Of a stretch of DNA of 64,000 nucleotides, positions 27,351 to 36,814 are shown piece after piece. Source of the stretch: Gelidibacter salicanalis (GTDB taxonomy: Bacteria > Bacteroidota > Bacteroidia > Flavobacteriales > Flavobacteriaceae); assembly GCF_007997285.1 (NCBI RefSeq), contig NZ_VORX01000001.1, forward strand, positions 248,001 to 312,000, given 5' to 3'. The notes beneath the pieces were generated by a model. It worked only from the letters and a program-made list of their open reading frames with translations, was not told the DNA's origin and did no database searches. Each line of letters begins with the position of its first letter. Position 1 is the stretch's first letter. Position numbers and translations under genes: made by a program.

Positions 27351-27959
27351 ATGCTGATTATAGGAATAGCCGGGGGTACAGGATGTGGAAAAACGACCGT
27401 TGTCAATCAAATTTTAAAAGAATTGCCAGAAGGTGAAGTGGGGGTGATTTCTCAAGATTCTTATTATAAAGATACGACGCATTTAAGTTTTGATGAGCGG
27501 GTAAAAATCAATTTTGACCATCCACGTTCTATCGATTTTGAATTGTTGGAACGTCATCTGAAAGATTTAAAAGAAGGCAAGGATATTCATCAACCCGTAT
27601 ACTCCTTTATCAAACATAATAGAACTGGAGATACTATCCTGACGCATCCGCGAAAAGTGATGATTGTTGAAGGTATTTTGATATTGACCAATCCCGAATT
27701 ACGCAAAATGATGGACATTAAAATTTTTGTTCATGCTGACAGTGACGAACGGTTGATTAGACGTTTAAAACGTGATATTTCTGAGCGCGGCCGAGATTTA
27801 GATGAAGTTTTAGCACGCTATCAGAATACGTTAAAGCCCATGCACCAACAATTTATTGAACCGATGAAAGAGTATGCTGATATTATCATCCCCAACAATA
27901 AATACAATACCGTTGCAGTTGATATCGTAAAATCCATCATTAACCAACGCTTAGTTTAA
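27351..27959 (+). CDS. udk: Uridine kinase
   Basis: 202 residues. The P-loop GGTGCGKTT (8-16), the DSYYKD motif, NFDHPRSIDFELL, QPVYSFIKHNRT and the LID Arg-rich segment (DERLIRRLKRDISERGRD) are all family hallmarks. It phosphorylates uridine and cytidine in pyrimidine salvage. First gene of a compact unit with the FtsB-like gene (1 bp gap) and methylmalonyl-CoA mutase. Confidence 0.93.
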   Translation: MLIIGIAGGTGCGKTTVVNQILKELPEGEVGVISQDSYYKDTTHLSFDERVKINFDHPRSIDFELLERHLKDLKEGKDIHQPVYSFIKHNRTGDTILTHPRKVMIVEGILILTNPELRKMMDIKIFVHADSDERLIRRLKRDISERGRDLDEVLARYQNTLKPMHQQFIEPMKEYADIIIPNNKYNTVAVDIVKSIINQRLV

Positions 27960-27960
27960 G

Positions 27961-28284
27961 TTGAAAATTAAAAAGAAATATCTGAAGTTCTTTAAGAACA
28001 TGTACGTGCTCATATTTATAGTGTTCGGCGTATGGATGCTGTTTTTTGATGCTAACTCGTATCTGATTCATCATGAGTTGAATTCAGAAATGAACGATTT
28101 GGAAGATGAGCGCGATTATTATAAGAAAGAAATTTTGAAAGATAAAAAAGCCATAAAAGCCATAAGCACGGAAGAAGGTTTGGAACGTTTAGCGCGAGAA
28201 AAGTATTATATGAAAAGAGAGAATGAAGAAATTTATATTATTGAATATGAAGATAGTATAACAAGCCAGAAGGATTATGAGTAA
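27961..28284 (+). CDS. FtsB/DivIC-type septum formation initiator
   Basis: 107 residues. A short basic N-terminus is followed by one membrane segment (about 15-32) and a charged coiled coil (about 38-60), then the family end LERLAREKYYMKRENEEIYIIE. This is the FtsB/DivIC layout in which the periplasmic coiled coil pairs with FtsL during division. The start is TTG, 1 bp after the udk stop. The end overlaps mutA by 8 nt. Confidence 0.85.
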   Translation: MKIKKKYLKFFKNMYVLIFIVFGVWMLFFDANSYLIHHELNSEMNDLEDERDYYKKEILKDKKAIKAISTEEGLERLAREKYYMKRENEEIYIIEYEDSITSQKDYE

Positions 28285-29647
28285 GACGCTATTTGATGAA
28301 TTTTCTGAAGCCTCCTCCAAAGAGTGGAAGCAGCTTATTCAATATGATTTGAACGGCGAAGATTATAATGAAACCCTGGTTTGGAAAACGGATGAAGGCA
28401 TTCACGTAAAGCCATTTTATCACGCCGATGAGTTTGGAAAACGTCCAGAAGTATCCAGCACGAAAGCCACGGAATGGCAGATATGCCAAGCCATCTTTGT
28501 AGCCAATGTCGAAAAATCCAATTTAAAAGCGGTTAATGCTATTGAGCGAGGTGCGGAAAGTATACTATTTATTCTACCCTCAGAACATATAGAAATTAAA
28601 GATCTTTTGGTCAATATTAATCTGAGTAAAATTACAATACATATTGAATGTCAGTTCCTGTCAGAAGCATTTGTCAAACAATTCGATGGTATTCCAAGTA
28701 AAGAAAATATCATCATTCATACTGATATTATTGGGAATCTTACCAAAACAGGGAATTGGTTAAGTAATTTAAAAGCAGACCATACAGAATTTGATGCGAT
28801 CATTAAACACACCAATTCGTTTTCAGTCAATCTCAATACTTACCAAAATGCTGGGGCCACGATGGTGCAGCAGTTGTCCTATGCCTTAGCCCATGCTAAT
28901 GAGTATTTAAATCATTTGGATTCCGGTCTCACTACTGCGGCAAAAGAATCTTTTAAAGTGATTTTCAATGTTTCCGTAGGCACGAATTATTTCTTTGAAA
29001 TTGCAAAACTCCGTGCCCTAAGGAAGCTTTGGAGTTCTTTAGCTGATGCTAACGGAATTAATACTGAATGTTTGATTTTTGTGAAGCCCACAAGGCGCAA
29101 TAAAACGTTGTACGATTATAATACCAACATGTTGCGTACCACTACGGAATGTATGAGCGCAATCTTTGGTGGTGCAAATACGATTTGTAATGCCCCTTAC
29201 GACGCTATTTATCATAAGGATAACGAATTCTCTGAGCGCATCGCAAGAAATCAATTGTTGGTCCTTAAGCACGAAAGCTACTTTGATAAAGTTAATAATC
29301 CTGCAGATGGGGCGTATTATATAGAAAGTCTAACCGATCAACTAGCGGAGAAATCTTTAGCCTTATTTAAGGATATTGAAGCCAACGGCGGATTTCTTTA
29401 TCAGTTAAAAGAAGGCATTATTCAAAAGAAAATTAAGGAAAGTGCCGCTAAAGAACAGGAACATTTTGATAAAGCCGAATTGATTTTGTTGGGTACCAAC
29501 AAACATCCTAATGTCAATGATAAAATGGCCCATGAATTGGAACTGTATCCTTTCGTCAAGAAAAATCCTATAAAAACATTATTAGAGCCTATAATTGAAA
29601 AACGTTTGGCAGAAGCTGTTGAACAAAAACGATTGGATGATGAGTAG
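28277..29647 (+). CDS. mutA: Methylmalonyl-CoA mutase, small (beta) subunit
   Basis: 456 residues. The TIM-barrel part is visible from about 40 to 400 ([81 protein letters not shown]). The B12-binding-like C-terminal domain of longer MutA proteins is missing, so this is the short form. The small subunit is non-catalytic and stabilises MutB. It overlaps the upstream gene by ATGAGTAA and the downstream gene by ATGAGTAG, so all three are likely translationally coupled. Confidence 0.92.
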   Translation: MSKTLFDEFSEASSKEWKQLIQYDLNGEDYNETLVWKTDEGIHVKPFYHADEFGKRPEVSSTKATEWQICQAIFVANVEKSNLKAVNAIERGAESILFILPSEHIEIKDLLVNINLSKITIHIECQFLSEAFVKQFDGIPSKENIIIHTDIIGNLTKTGNWLSNLKADHTEFDAIIKHTNSFSVNLNTYQNAGATMVQQLSYALAHANEYLNHLDSGLTTAAKESFKVIFNVSVGTNYFFEIAKLRALRKLWSSLADANGINTECLIFVKPTRRNKTLYDYNTNMLRTTTECMSAIFGGANTICNAPYDAIYHKDNEFSERIARNQLLVLKHESYFDKVNNPADGAYYIESLTDQLAEKSLALFKDIEANGGFLYQLKEGIIQKKIKESAAKEQEHFDKAELILLGTNKHPNVNDKMAHELELYPFVKKNPIKTLLEPIIEKRLAEAVEQKRLDDE

Positions 29648-31763
29648 AAAGAATGTGCAACATATCGTTTTAAAGCATAAAGAAAAAATTGTTAAGCATC
29701 AAGAATCTGAACCTTTTAAGACGGCCGAAGATATTGATATCCAGTCTACTTATTCCAAAGCGGATTTAGACCAATTAGAACATCTTAATTTTATTGCCGG
29801 TTTGGCACCAAACCTTCGCGGGCCTTATTCTACCATGTATGTGCGTAGACCATGGACGATTCGCCAATATGCTGGATTTTCAACGGCTGAAGAAAGTAAT
29901 GCGTTCTACAGACGAAATTTGGCGGCAGGCCAAAAAGGACTGTCCGTAGCTTTTGATTTGGCAACTCATCGCGGTTATGATTCTGATCACCCGCGTGTGG
30001 TGGGCGATGTTGGTAAAGCAGGAGTAGCCATCGATTCTGTAGAGGATATGAAGTTGCTTTTTGATCAAATTCCACTAGATAAGATGTCCGTATCTATGAC
30101 CATGAATGGTGCGGTTTTGCCTATTATGGCCTTTTATATTGTAGCCGCTGAAGAACAAGGGGTGAAGCCTGAGCAATTGGCAGGTACTATTCAGAATGAT
30201 ATTTTAAAGGAGTTCATGGTGCGGAATACTTACATCTATCCGCCAACACCCTCCATGAAAATCATTTCGGATATTTTCGAATATTCGAGTAAAAACATGC
30301 CAAAATTCAACAGTATCAGTATTTCAGGGTATCACATGCAAGAAGCAGGTGCTACAGCTGATATTGAATTGGCATATACCCTTGCTGACGGTCTTGAATA
30401 TATTAGAAAAGGACTCGATGCAGGGATGGATATTGATACATTTGCTCCACGATTATCCTTTTTCTGGGCCATAGGCATGAATCATTTTATGGAAATCGCT
30501 AAAATGCGTGCCGCGCGTATGTTGTGGGCGAAATTAGTGAAGCAATTCAACCCCAAAAACGATAAATCACTGTCATTACGTACCCATTGTCAAACCTCCG
30601 GATGGAGTTTAACGGAACAAGACCCGTTTAATAACGTGGCCAGAACCACTATTGAAGCTGCTGCAGCAGCCTTCGGCGGGACACAGAGTTTACATACCAA
30701 CGCCTTGGATGAGGCGATTGCCTTGCCAACCGATTTTTCAGCAAGAATAGCGAGAAATACCCAACTGTTTCTACAACAGGAAACCCACATCACCAAAACC
30801 GTCGATCCGTGGGCAGGAAGCTATTATGTGGAAAAATTGACCCACGACATCGCAAAAAAGGCGTGGGAACTGATTGAAGAGGTTGAAGAATTGGGAGGCA
30901 TGACCAAAGCGATTGAAGCAGGAATTCCTAAATTACGTATTGAAGAAGCGGCAGCGCGCAAACAAGCACGTATTGATTCTTCCCAAGATATCATTGTGGG
31001 CGTTAACAAATACCGTTTGGATAAAGAAGATCCTATCTCAACCTTAGAAGTCGATAATCAAACCGTGAGACTCTCACAAATAGAACGTTTAAACAGGATT
31101 AAGTCAGAGCGTAATGCGGCTAAAGTGACCGCAGCATTATCAAAATTAACAGAAATTGCCCGTACGGGTGAGGGTAATTTATTAGCTTTAGCTGTAGAAG
31201 CTGCCCGAGAACGTGCTACATTAGGTGAAATTAGCGATGCGTTAGAGGACGTTTTCGGAAGATATAAAGCTCAGATAAAATCATTTTCAGGCGTGTATAG
31301 CAAAGAAATAAAAGACGACAGCTCCTTTAAAAGAGCACGAGAACTGGCCGATAAATTTGCGGAACAAGATGGGCGTAGACCTCGAATCATGATCGCAAAA
31401 ATGGGACAGGATGGTCACGATAGAGGCGCGAAAGTTGTAGCTACAGGCTACGCTGATGTGGGATTTGATGTTGATATCGGTCCCTTATTCCAAACGCCTA
31501 AAGAAGCCGCAAAACAGGCTGTAGAAAATGATGTGCATATTTTAGGCGTATCATCATTGGCAGCAGGTCATAAAACCTTGGTGCCTCAGGTCATCGAAGA
31601 ACTCAAAAATTATGGTCGGGAGGATATTATGGTCATCGTTGGTGGCGTCATTCCGAAACAAGATTATCAATATTTATTTGATGCAGGTGCCATAGCTGTT
31701 TTCGGTCCCGGAACACGCATTAGTGATGCCGCGATTCAGATCTTGGAAATTCTAATAGATTAG
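29640..31763 (+). CDS. mutB: Methylmalonyl-CoA mutase, large (alpha) subunit
   Basis: 707 residues from the ATG at 29640, chosen because its 8-nt overlap copies the preceding junction. The catalytic barrel (about 35-530; [54 protein letters not shown]) is followed by the cobalamin domain with DGHDRG (591-596) carrying the lower-ligand His593, then SSLAAGH and GGVIP. It interconverts methylmalonyl-CoA and succinyl-CoA for propionate and branched-chain metabolism. No MeaB chaperone or epimerase gene lies nearby. Confidence 0.95.
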   Translation: MSRKNVQHIVLKHKEKIVKHQESEPFKTAEDIDIQSTYSKADLDQLEHLNFIAGLAPNLRGPYSTMYVRRPWTIRQYAGFSTAEESNAFYRRNLAAGQKGLSVAFDLATHRGYDSDHPRVVGDVGKAGVAIDSVEDMKLLFDQIPLDKMSVSMTMNGAVLPIMAFYIVAAEEQGVKPEQLAGTIQNDILKEFMVRNTYIYPPTPSMKIISDIFEYSSKNMPKFNSISISGYHMQEAGATADIELAYTLADGLEYIRKGLDAGMDIDTFAPRLSFFWAIGMNHFMEIAKMRAARMLWAKLVKQFNPKNDKSLSLRTHCQTSGWSLTEQDPFNNVARTTIEAAAAAFGGTQSLHTNALDEAIALPTDFSARIARNTQLFLQQETHITKTVDPWAGSYYVEKLTHDIAKKAWELIEEVEELGGMTKAIEAGIPKLRIEEAAARKQARIDSSQDIIVGVNKYRLDKEDPISTLEVDNQTVRLSQIERLNRIKSERNAAKVTAALSKLTEIARTGEGNLLALAVEAARERATLGEISDALEDVFGRYKAQIKSFSGVYSKEIKDDSSFKRARELADKFAEQDGRRPRIMIAKMGQDGHDRGAKVVATGYADVGFDVDIGPLFQTPKEAAKQAVENDVHILGVSSLAAGHKTLVPQVIEELKNYGREDIMVIVGGVIPKQDYQYLFDAGAIAVFGPGTRISDAAIQILEILID

Positions 31764-31852
31764 CTTTATATAACGTATACATTAATCCGTGTTCGATTTC
31801 AGACTACCGCAAGGATATATGAACGAAATAATCCGCCCTAAAAACTTCAAAT

Positions 31853-33418
31853 TTGTTCACTAGAGAAGCAGGATTACAGCAATTAGCGAAATGTAGTGAT
31901 TGGGATGTGATTATTATTGGAGGCGGAGCAACCGGACTCGGTGTCGCCGTTGATAGTGCATCGCGCGGCTATAAAACTTTACTTTTAGAACAGTCTGATT
32001 TTGCAAAAGGCACATCCAGCAGAAGTACCAAACTTATTCATGGAGGCGTTCGGTATTTGGCTCAAGGCAATATTGACTTGGTTAGGGAAGCACTTTATGA
32101 AAGGGGGTTGTTGCTGAAAAATGCATCACACCTCGTAAAAAACCAATCGTTTATCATCCCTGCCTATCGATGGTGGGACGCCTTCTTCTATACTTTCGGA
32201 TTAAAACTATACGATTTCTTTTCAGGTAAACTCAGTTTTGGAAAGGTGTTACGCCTAAATAAAACAGAGATGGCCTCCCGCCTTCCGACAATAAAAACCG
32301 AGAAACTCAAGGGTGGCGTAGTATACGCAGACGGACAGTTTGACGATGCTCGATTGGCTATTAATCTCGCCCAAACGGCTATTGAACATGGCGCAACGGT
32401 ATTAAACTATGTTCAGGTCAATGGATTGCAGAAAGCTATTAATGGTAAAATTACAGGAGTTTCGGCGGTTGATGTTGAATCTAAAAACATCTATGTCTTA
32501 AAGGCCAAAGTTATTGTAAATGCCACAGGCGTTTTTACAGATGTTGTGCTTCAGATGGACAATCCGGAAGCAAAAAATATAATAAGGCCAAGTCAAGGTA
32601 TCCACCTCGTCTTCGACCGTTCAATTTTACCCGGAAAAGAGGCAATCATGATTCCGAAAACAGTGGACGGCAGAGTTCTGTTTTTAGTGCCGTGGCATCA
32701 GAGAGTGGTGGTAGGGACCACAGACACGCTCGTGCAACGTCATAGCTTAGAACCTGAACCTCTAGATAATGAGGTTGACTTTGTTCTGTCAACATTAAAT
32801 ACGTATTTAAAGAAGCCCGTTACAAAATCGGATGTGCTGAGTCAATTTGCGGGCTTAAGACCCTTAGCGGCACCTAAAGATGGGTCGGAAAAGACAAAGG
32901 AAATTTCACGAAGCCATAAAATAATGGTAGCTCCATCTGGTTTGATCACCATTACGGGAGGGAAGTGGACGACGTACCGGCGCATGGCGCAAGACACCAT
33001 CGATAAAGCTATTGCTCTCGAAAGATTGCCAAAGAAAGCGTGTCGAACAACATCGCTGTTAATCCATGGTGCTGATGGTTCTGCGGAAGATTCTAATCAC
33101 CTTTATGTATACGGCACAGATCAGGTTTTTATTGAAAATTTGATCTTAGATTTTCCGGAATTGGGTGAAAAATTACACCCGCGTTTGGAATTCCTAAAGG
33201 CAGAAGTGGTTTGGGCCGTACAAAATGAAATGGCCAGAACCGTGGAAGATGTTTTGTCTAGACGTGTGAGAATTTTAGTCTTGGACGCCCAGGCGGCCTA
33301 TGCTATTGCGCCGGAAGTTGCAGCATTGATGGCGACGTATTTACATAAGGATGTGCATTGGCAACAATCGCAAGTTGAAACATTTAGGAAGATTGCGCAA
33401 CGGTATATCTTAAAATAA
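31853..33418 (+). CDS. glpD: Glycerol-3-phosphate dehydrogenase (FAD)
   Basis: 521 residues. The FAD-binding loop is at IIGGGATGLG (21-30), followed by GTSSRSTKLIHGGVRYL, a diagnostic GlpD motif, and later GLRPLAAPKDGS and TGGKWTTYRRMAQDT. The C-terminal domain follows to residue 521. It oxidises glycerol-3-phosphate to dihydroxyacetone phosphate and feeds quinones at the inner membrane. TTG is the only start that precedes the FAD motif in frame. No glycerol kinase or transporter is adjacent. Confidence 0.93.
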   Translation: MFTREAGLQQLAKCSDWDVIIIGGGATGLGVAVDSASRGYKTLLLEQSDFAKGTSSRSTKLIHGGVRYLAQGNIDLVREALYERGLLLKNASHLVKNQSFIIPAYRWWDAFFYTFGLKLYDFFSGKLSFGKVLRLNKTEMASRLPTIKTEKLKGGVVYADGQFDDARLAINLAQTAIEHGATVLNYVQVNGLQKAINGKITGVSAVDVESKNIYVLKAKVIVNATGVFTDVVLQMDNPEAKNIIRPSQGIHLVFDRSILPGKEAIMIPKTVDGRVLFLVPWHQRVVVGTTDTLVQRHSLEPEPLDNEVDFVLSTLNTYLKKPVTKSDVLSQFAGLRPLAAPKDGSEKTKEISRSHKIMVAPSGLITITGGKWTTYRRMAQDTIDKAIALERLPKKACRTTSLLIHGADGSAEDSNHLYVYGTDQVFIENLILDFPELGEKLHPRLEFLKAEVVWAVQNEMARTVEDVLSRRVRILVLDAQAAYAIAPEVAALMATYLHKDVHWQQSQVETFRKIAQRYILK

Positions 33419-33438
33419 ATTTTATTGGCCTTGATAAG

Positions 33439-33903
33439 TTACTCGATACGTTTGTAGTTTTCAGAATAAATGCGATTGCCCAAATCATCAACTTCAATTT
33501 GGCTAAACTTATCTTTTTCTAAATGAAGCTCATAAGTGAATTCTTTTCTCTCTTCAATAATTTTTTTCATCATTTCAGAACCGTATTCCAAGGTTTCATT
33601 GAGCTCATTATTATTGTGATTATAATCACCATAACCAAACCATTCCGTAGAATCTTGAGGCACGTTTTTGCTCCACATCACCTTGTGATCGGTATACATT
33701 TTAACTTGTCTAAATCCGTTGTTGGTCTGGAACGAATCGGCAATTTTATTGTCAACATAATTATAATAGCCAACCATTTCCCATGTCCCATTTAATTTCA
33801 TGGCCTGATCTTTAGTAGCGGTCTCAGCGTTTGGAACTATTTTTTTTTGCTCATCACAAGCGTAAAAAGTAAGTAATACTAGTAATAAAAATGAAAGTTT
33901 CAT
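33439..33903 (-). CDS. Lipocalin-like lipoprotein, hypothetical
   Basis: 154 residues with lipobox Cys16 (FYAC). The mature part starts LNGTWEMVGYYNY, the GxW signature of lipocalin-like proteins, and continues with beta-strands (RQVKMYTDHKVMWSK, FTYELHLEKDKFSQ). A small ligand-binding or environment-sensing role is typical but unproved. It is convergent with glpD and stands alone. Confidence 0.65.
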   Translation of the reverse strand: MKLSFLLLVLLTFYACDEQKKIVPNAETATKDQAMKLNGTWEMVGYYNYVDNKIADSFQTNNGFRQVKMYTDHKVMWSKNVPQDSTEWFGYGDYNHNNNELNETLEYGSEMMKKIIEERKEFTYELHLEKDKFSQIEVDDLGNRIYSENYKRIE

Positions 33904-34108
33904 AGCGCTAAAGTTTTGATTATTAATACAAAGTCTTTCTAATTTACAAAAAAACGAGCACTTCTCTCAATTATATTTGACTTAACTGCGCTATGAAACT
34001 TTATCTTAAAATTTACTTTAGTGGGTGATGATGGTTGGAAAATGAACGGAAAACAGATATAGCTTTCGTTTCATTTTGAATAGCTTGCTATCAATTATCC
34101 TCAACGCC

Positions 34109-34261
34109 TTAAAACCAATCAAAATAAAAACCCGATACAATCACTCCTGCCACTAATATAACTAGTACAATTGCCACGAACAGCGTGGTGGATTTGGTGG
34201 TGTCATCTTTTTGAAAAATGTAATCTTTGGTCTTTTCGTTTTCTTCTTTAATAAAACTCAT
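34109..34261 (-). CDS. Small single-span membrane protein (50 residues)
   Basis: 50 residues from the ATG at 34261, 10 bp after the stop of the aldehyde dehydrogenase. The N-terminal half is charged (KEENEKTKDYIFQKDD) and the C-terminal half is one membrane helix (TLFVAIVLVILVAGVIVSGF) ending FDWF. A longer open frame extending upstream runs through the aldehyde dehydrogenase out of phase and is not credible. Function unknown; co-transcription with the dehydrogenase is likely. Confidence 0.6.
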   Translation of the reverse strand: MSFIKEENEKTKDYIFQKDDTTKSTTLFVAIVLVILVAGVIVSGFYFDWF

Positions 34262-34271
34262 AGGTGAGGTG

Positions 34272-35636
34272 TTAGTGATTAATAAAAACTGTTTTTCTGT
34301 TGACAAACTCATGGATGCCTTCTTTGGAAAGTTCTCTGCCATATCCTGAAGCTTTTGTGCCGCCAAAAGGAAGGCGGGAATCTGATTTAACCAGTTCATT
34401 CACAAAATAAGCACCGTCTGCAACTGTGGAGATATATTGATGCGCAGTATCCATAGATTGTGTAAACACCATTGTGCCTAGTCCAAATCGAGTTTCTGCG
34501 GCCATTTGAAATGCTTCTTCAACATCTTTCACCTTCATTATTGGAGCAACTGGCCCAAAAGTTTCCTCTTTAAAAACAGGCATGTCTTTAGTGATATTGG
34601 TAAGAATGGTAGGTTCAAAATAGGCATTATTCTTTTTGTTCCCCACGATGAGTTTTGCGCCCATAGCAATAGAATCGTCCACTTGTTTTTTAAGGGTGTC
34701 AGCCCCGTTAGTTCTAGCCAGGGTTCCAAATGTGGTTTCTGGCTTTAAGGGATCGTCATGTTTTAATGCTGCTACTTGTTTCTTAAATCGTTTCAGGAAA
34801 TCATCGTAAATGCCTTCCGTTACGATAAATCGTTTAGCCGCAATACAACTTTGTCCGGCGTTTTGCATTCTGGCATTTACTATAGTATCCATATAGGTGT
34901 CCAAATCAGCATCATCCAAAACGATACAAGCGTTGTTGCCCCCAAGTTCCAATACTGTTTTCTTTAAGTTTTGCCCTGCCGTAGCGGCTATTTTTCTGCC
35001 GGCTTTTTCACTCCCAGTCAAGGTAAGTGCTTTAATTTTGTCATTACTGATCAAGTTTTCAATCGCGTCATGTCCGGCCAAAATAGTTGTAAAACATCCT
35101 TTGGGGTAACCCGCTTTTTCAAAAAGAGCTTCTATGGCCATGCCACAACCGGTTACGTTAGCGGCGTGCTTTAAAATTGCAGTGTTTCCGGCAGTTATGG
35201 TAGGTATGGCAAAACGGAACACTTGCCAAAAGGGATAGTTCCAGGGCATGATGGCTAAAATCGTCCCTAAAGGATCATAACTAATAAAGCTTTCAGAAGC
35301 ATCTGTTTCTATCAATTCGTCCGCTAAAAAATCGTCCGCATTGGTCGCGTAAAAGTCGCATACCGTTAGGCACTTTTCAATTTCTGCAATACTTTGGGTA
35401 ATAGGCTTGCCCATTTCATTGGTCATAAGTTCTGCCAACTCCTGTTTGTCATCTTCCAAGATTTGTGCGAGATTCATTAACAATCTGCAACGTTCTTTTA
35501 TAGACGTTTGACGCCACTTATAAAAACGTGCATCGGCGGTGTTTAGAATTTTGTTTAAGTCTTTTGAAGTGTGCATATCATACTCTTTAATCAGCTTATG
35601 ACTGTAGGGATTAGTAGTTATAATCGTATTTTTCAT
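34272..35636 (-). CDS. NAD(P)-dependent aldehyde dehydrogenase, succinate-semialdehyde type
   Basis: 454 residues from the ATG at 35636 (MKNTIITTNPYS); the longer frame starts in AT-rich leader DNA. Motifs: MPWNYPFWQV, the cofactor loop TGSEKAGR, the catalytic Glu230 in LELGGN and Cys264 in GQSCIA, and the C-terminal PFGGTKASGYGREL. The length and PFGGTKASGYGREL end match the GabD/YneI-like group of succinate-semialdehyde dehydrogenases. The neighbouring small genes suggest it is part of a stress-related region. Confidence 0.9.
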   Translation of the reverse strand: MKNTIITTNPYSHKLIKEYDMHTSKDLNKILNTADARFYKWRQTSIKERCRLLMNLAQILEDDKQELAELMTNEMGKPITQSIAEIEKCLTVCDFYATNADDFLADELIETDASESFISYDPLGTILAIMPWNYPFWQVFRFAIPTITAGNTAILKHAANVTGCGMAIEALFEKAGYPKGCFTTILAGHDAIENLISNDKIKALTLTGSEKAGRKIAATAGQNLKKTVLELGGNNACIVLDDADLDTYMDTIVNARMQNAGQSCIAAKRFIVTEGIYDDFLKRFKKQVAALKHDDPLKPETTFGTLARTNGADTLKKQVDDSIAMGAKLIVGNKKNNAYFEPTILTNITKDMPVFKEETFGPVAPIMKVKDVEEAFQMAAETRFGLGTMVFTQSMDTAHQYISTVADGAYFVNELVKSDSRLPFGGTKASGYGRELSKEGIHEFVNRKTVFINH

Positions 35637-35871
35637 AATAAGAGTGATTTTTGTTAAATTGGTCCTAAATGTGTTGAATATTTTGGATAGCGCGTATAAA
35701 TTTACTATACTAAATTCTGTTTTCAACTAAATTATAAGAATTAATCAAGGCTTGCAAACTCTGCTGTGTAATAGTTAAACATTTATCTTTTTGAGATAAC
35801 AAAGATTGATATATACTTGTAGATTTGTTGAAACAATAAATAATTATTAACATTTTAAAATAATCAATATT

Positions 35872-36240
35872 ATGGGAAATAATAGTAGTAGTAACACGCT
35901 TATCGGCATTTTAGCCGGTACTGCAATTGGAGCAACATTGGGAATTTTATTTGCACCGGACAAAGGAATTAATACAAGACAAAGAATATCTGATGAGGCC
36001 ATATCCGCAAAGGATAGATTGGCTGAAAGTGCTTTGGCAGCAAAAGATAGCTTAGCTACTAAAGCTTCTCACTTAAGAGATAATCTAGTCGATACTGTAA
36101 GTACGAAAAAGTTAACTTTAGATGAAAAAGTAGAATCTATTGTTTCTGATACAAGCCATAAAGCTGAAGATGTTATCACGACATTGGAGAATAAATTGGC
36201 GGCATTAAAAGATAAAAATAAGAAATTTCAAAAATTCTAA
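35872..36240 (+). CDS. YtxH-domain stress protein
   Basis: 122 residues. A Ser/Asn start is followed by one Gly/Ala-rich membrane segment (LIGILAGTAIGATLGILFAP, about 10-29) and the YtxH-typical PDKG, then a long Lys/Asp/Ala helical tail with repeated AKDRLAESALAAKDSLATKA. YtxH proteins are general-stress proteins in Bacillus; the mechanism is unknown. First gene of a three-gene unit with gaps of 9 and 3 bp. Confidence 0.85.
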   Translation: MGNNSSSNTLIGILAGTAIGATLGILFAPDKGINTRQRISDEAISAKDRLAESALAAKDSLATKASHLRDNLVDTVSTKKLTLDEKVESIVSDTSHKAEDVITTLENKLAALKDKNKKFQKF

Positions 36241-36249
36241 ATTGATCTT

Positions 36250-36597
36250 ATGAATGTTTTTGAATCTATAAATAATACATCCAATAAAGCGACAGATATT
36301 GGAGAACAATACCTTGATAAGACTAAAAAGTATTATAAGTTAAAAGTTTTTCAACATCTTTCCTATGCAATTAGTATGTTAGGAAAAGCGATTATTATTG
36401 GCGCTGTATTATTTATAGGTTTAATTTTTTTAGCGGTTGCCTCAGCTATCGCAATTGGCAATCTTTTAGGCAATGTGGCCTTGGGATACCTCGTTGTAGG
36501 CGGTGCTTTTATAATAGTTTCTTTCATAATTTATAAAACTAGGCATCTTATTGACAGCGCGATCATTAAAAAAATTCAATCCAAAATATTTAAATAA
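36250..36597 (+). CDS. Holin-X-like (superfamily III) membrane protein
   Basis: 115 residues with two hydrophobic segments (about 48-72 and 77-97), an amphipathic start and a basic tail. The profile fits the putative actinobacterial holin-X / phage-holin family, found often beside YtxH genes in non-phage contexts. There are no other phage genes here, so lysis is not the likely role; an envelope-stress or membrane-organising role is inferred. Middle gene of the three-gene unit. Confidence 0.7.
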   Translation: MNVFESINNTSNKATDIGEQYLDKTKKYYKLKVFQHLSYAISMLGKAIIIGAVLFIGLIFLAVASAIAIGNLLGNVALGYLVVGGAFIIVSFIIYKTRHLIDSAIIKKIQSKIFK

Positions 36598-36600
36598 GTT

Positions 36601-36804
36601 ATGAAGACCTACCAATCTTTTGATGAAATTGAGTACGACTTAGATAAGCTTAAGCTTGAGCGGCAAATTGCCTGGGAAGAACTAAAAGGTATCAAACATG
36701 AATTTCAAGAAGATATGAAACCTCTAAACTGGGTGAGTACAGGATTGAAATTTGCGGGGCAATATGGTGTTTTTGTTATTCTTAAAAAGTTTTTCAGAAC
36801 ATAG
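36601..36804 (+). CDS. Small conserved protein of the YtxH operon
   Basis: 67 residues, cytoplasmic N-terminus with acidic and basic helical heptads (FDEIEYDLDKLKLERQIAWE) and a weakly hydrophobic C-terminus (GLKFAGQYGVFVILKKFF). It looks like the short third partner (DUF6327-like) seen after YtxH and holin-X genes in this family. It starts 3 bp after the preceding stop. Function unknown. Confidence 0.65.
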   Translation: MKTYQSFDEIEYDLDKLKLERQIAWEELKGIKHEFQEDMKPLNWVSTGLKFAGQYGVFVILKKFFRT

Positions 36805-36814
36805 ACAGCTTATT

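Noticed and set aside
34262-34399. Longer version (96 residues) of the small membrane protein
   Set aside because: The extra N-terminus overlaps the aldehyde dehydrogenase out of frame; the shorter 50-residue start at 34261 has a proper gap.
36250-36597. Phage holin as part of a prophage
   Set aside because: No other phage gene is near; it sits between YtxH and a small stress-type gene, a known chromosomal combination.
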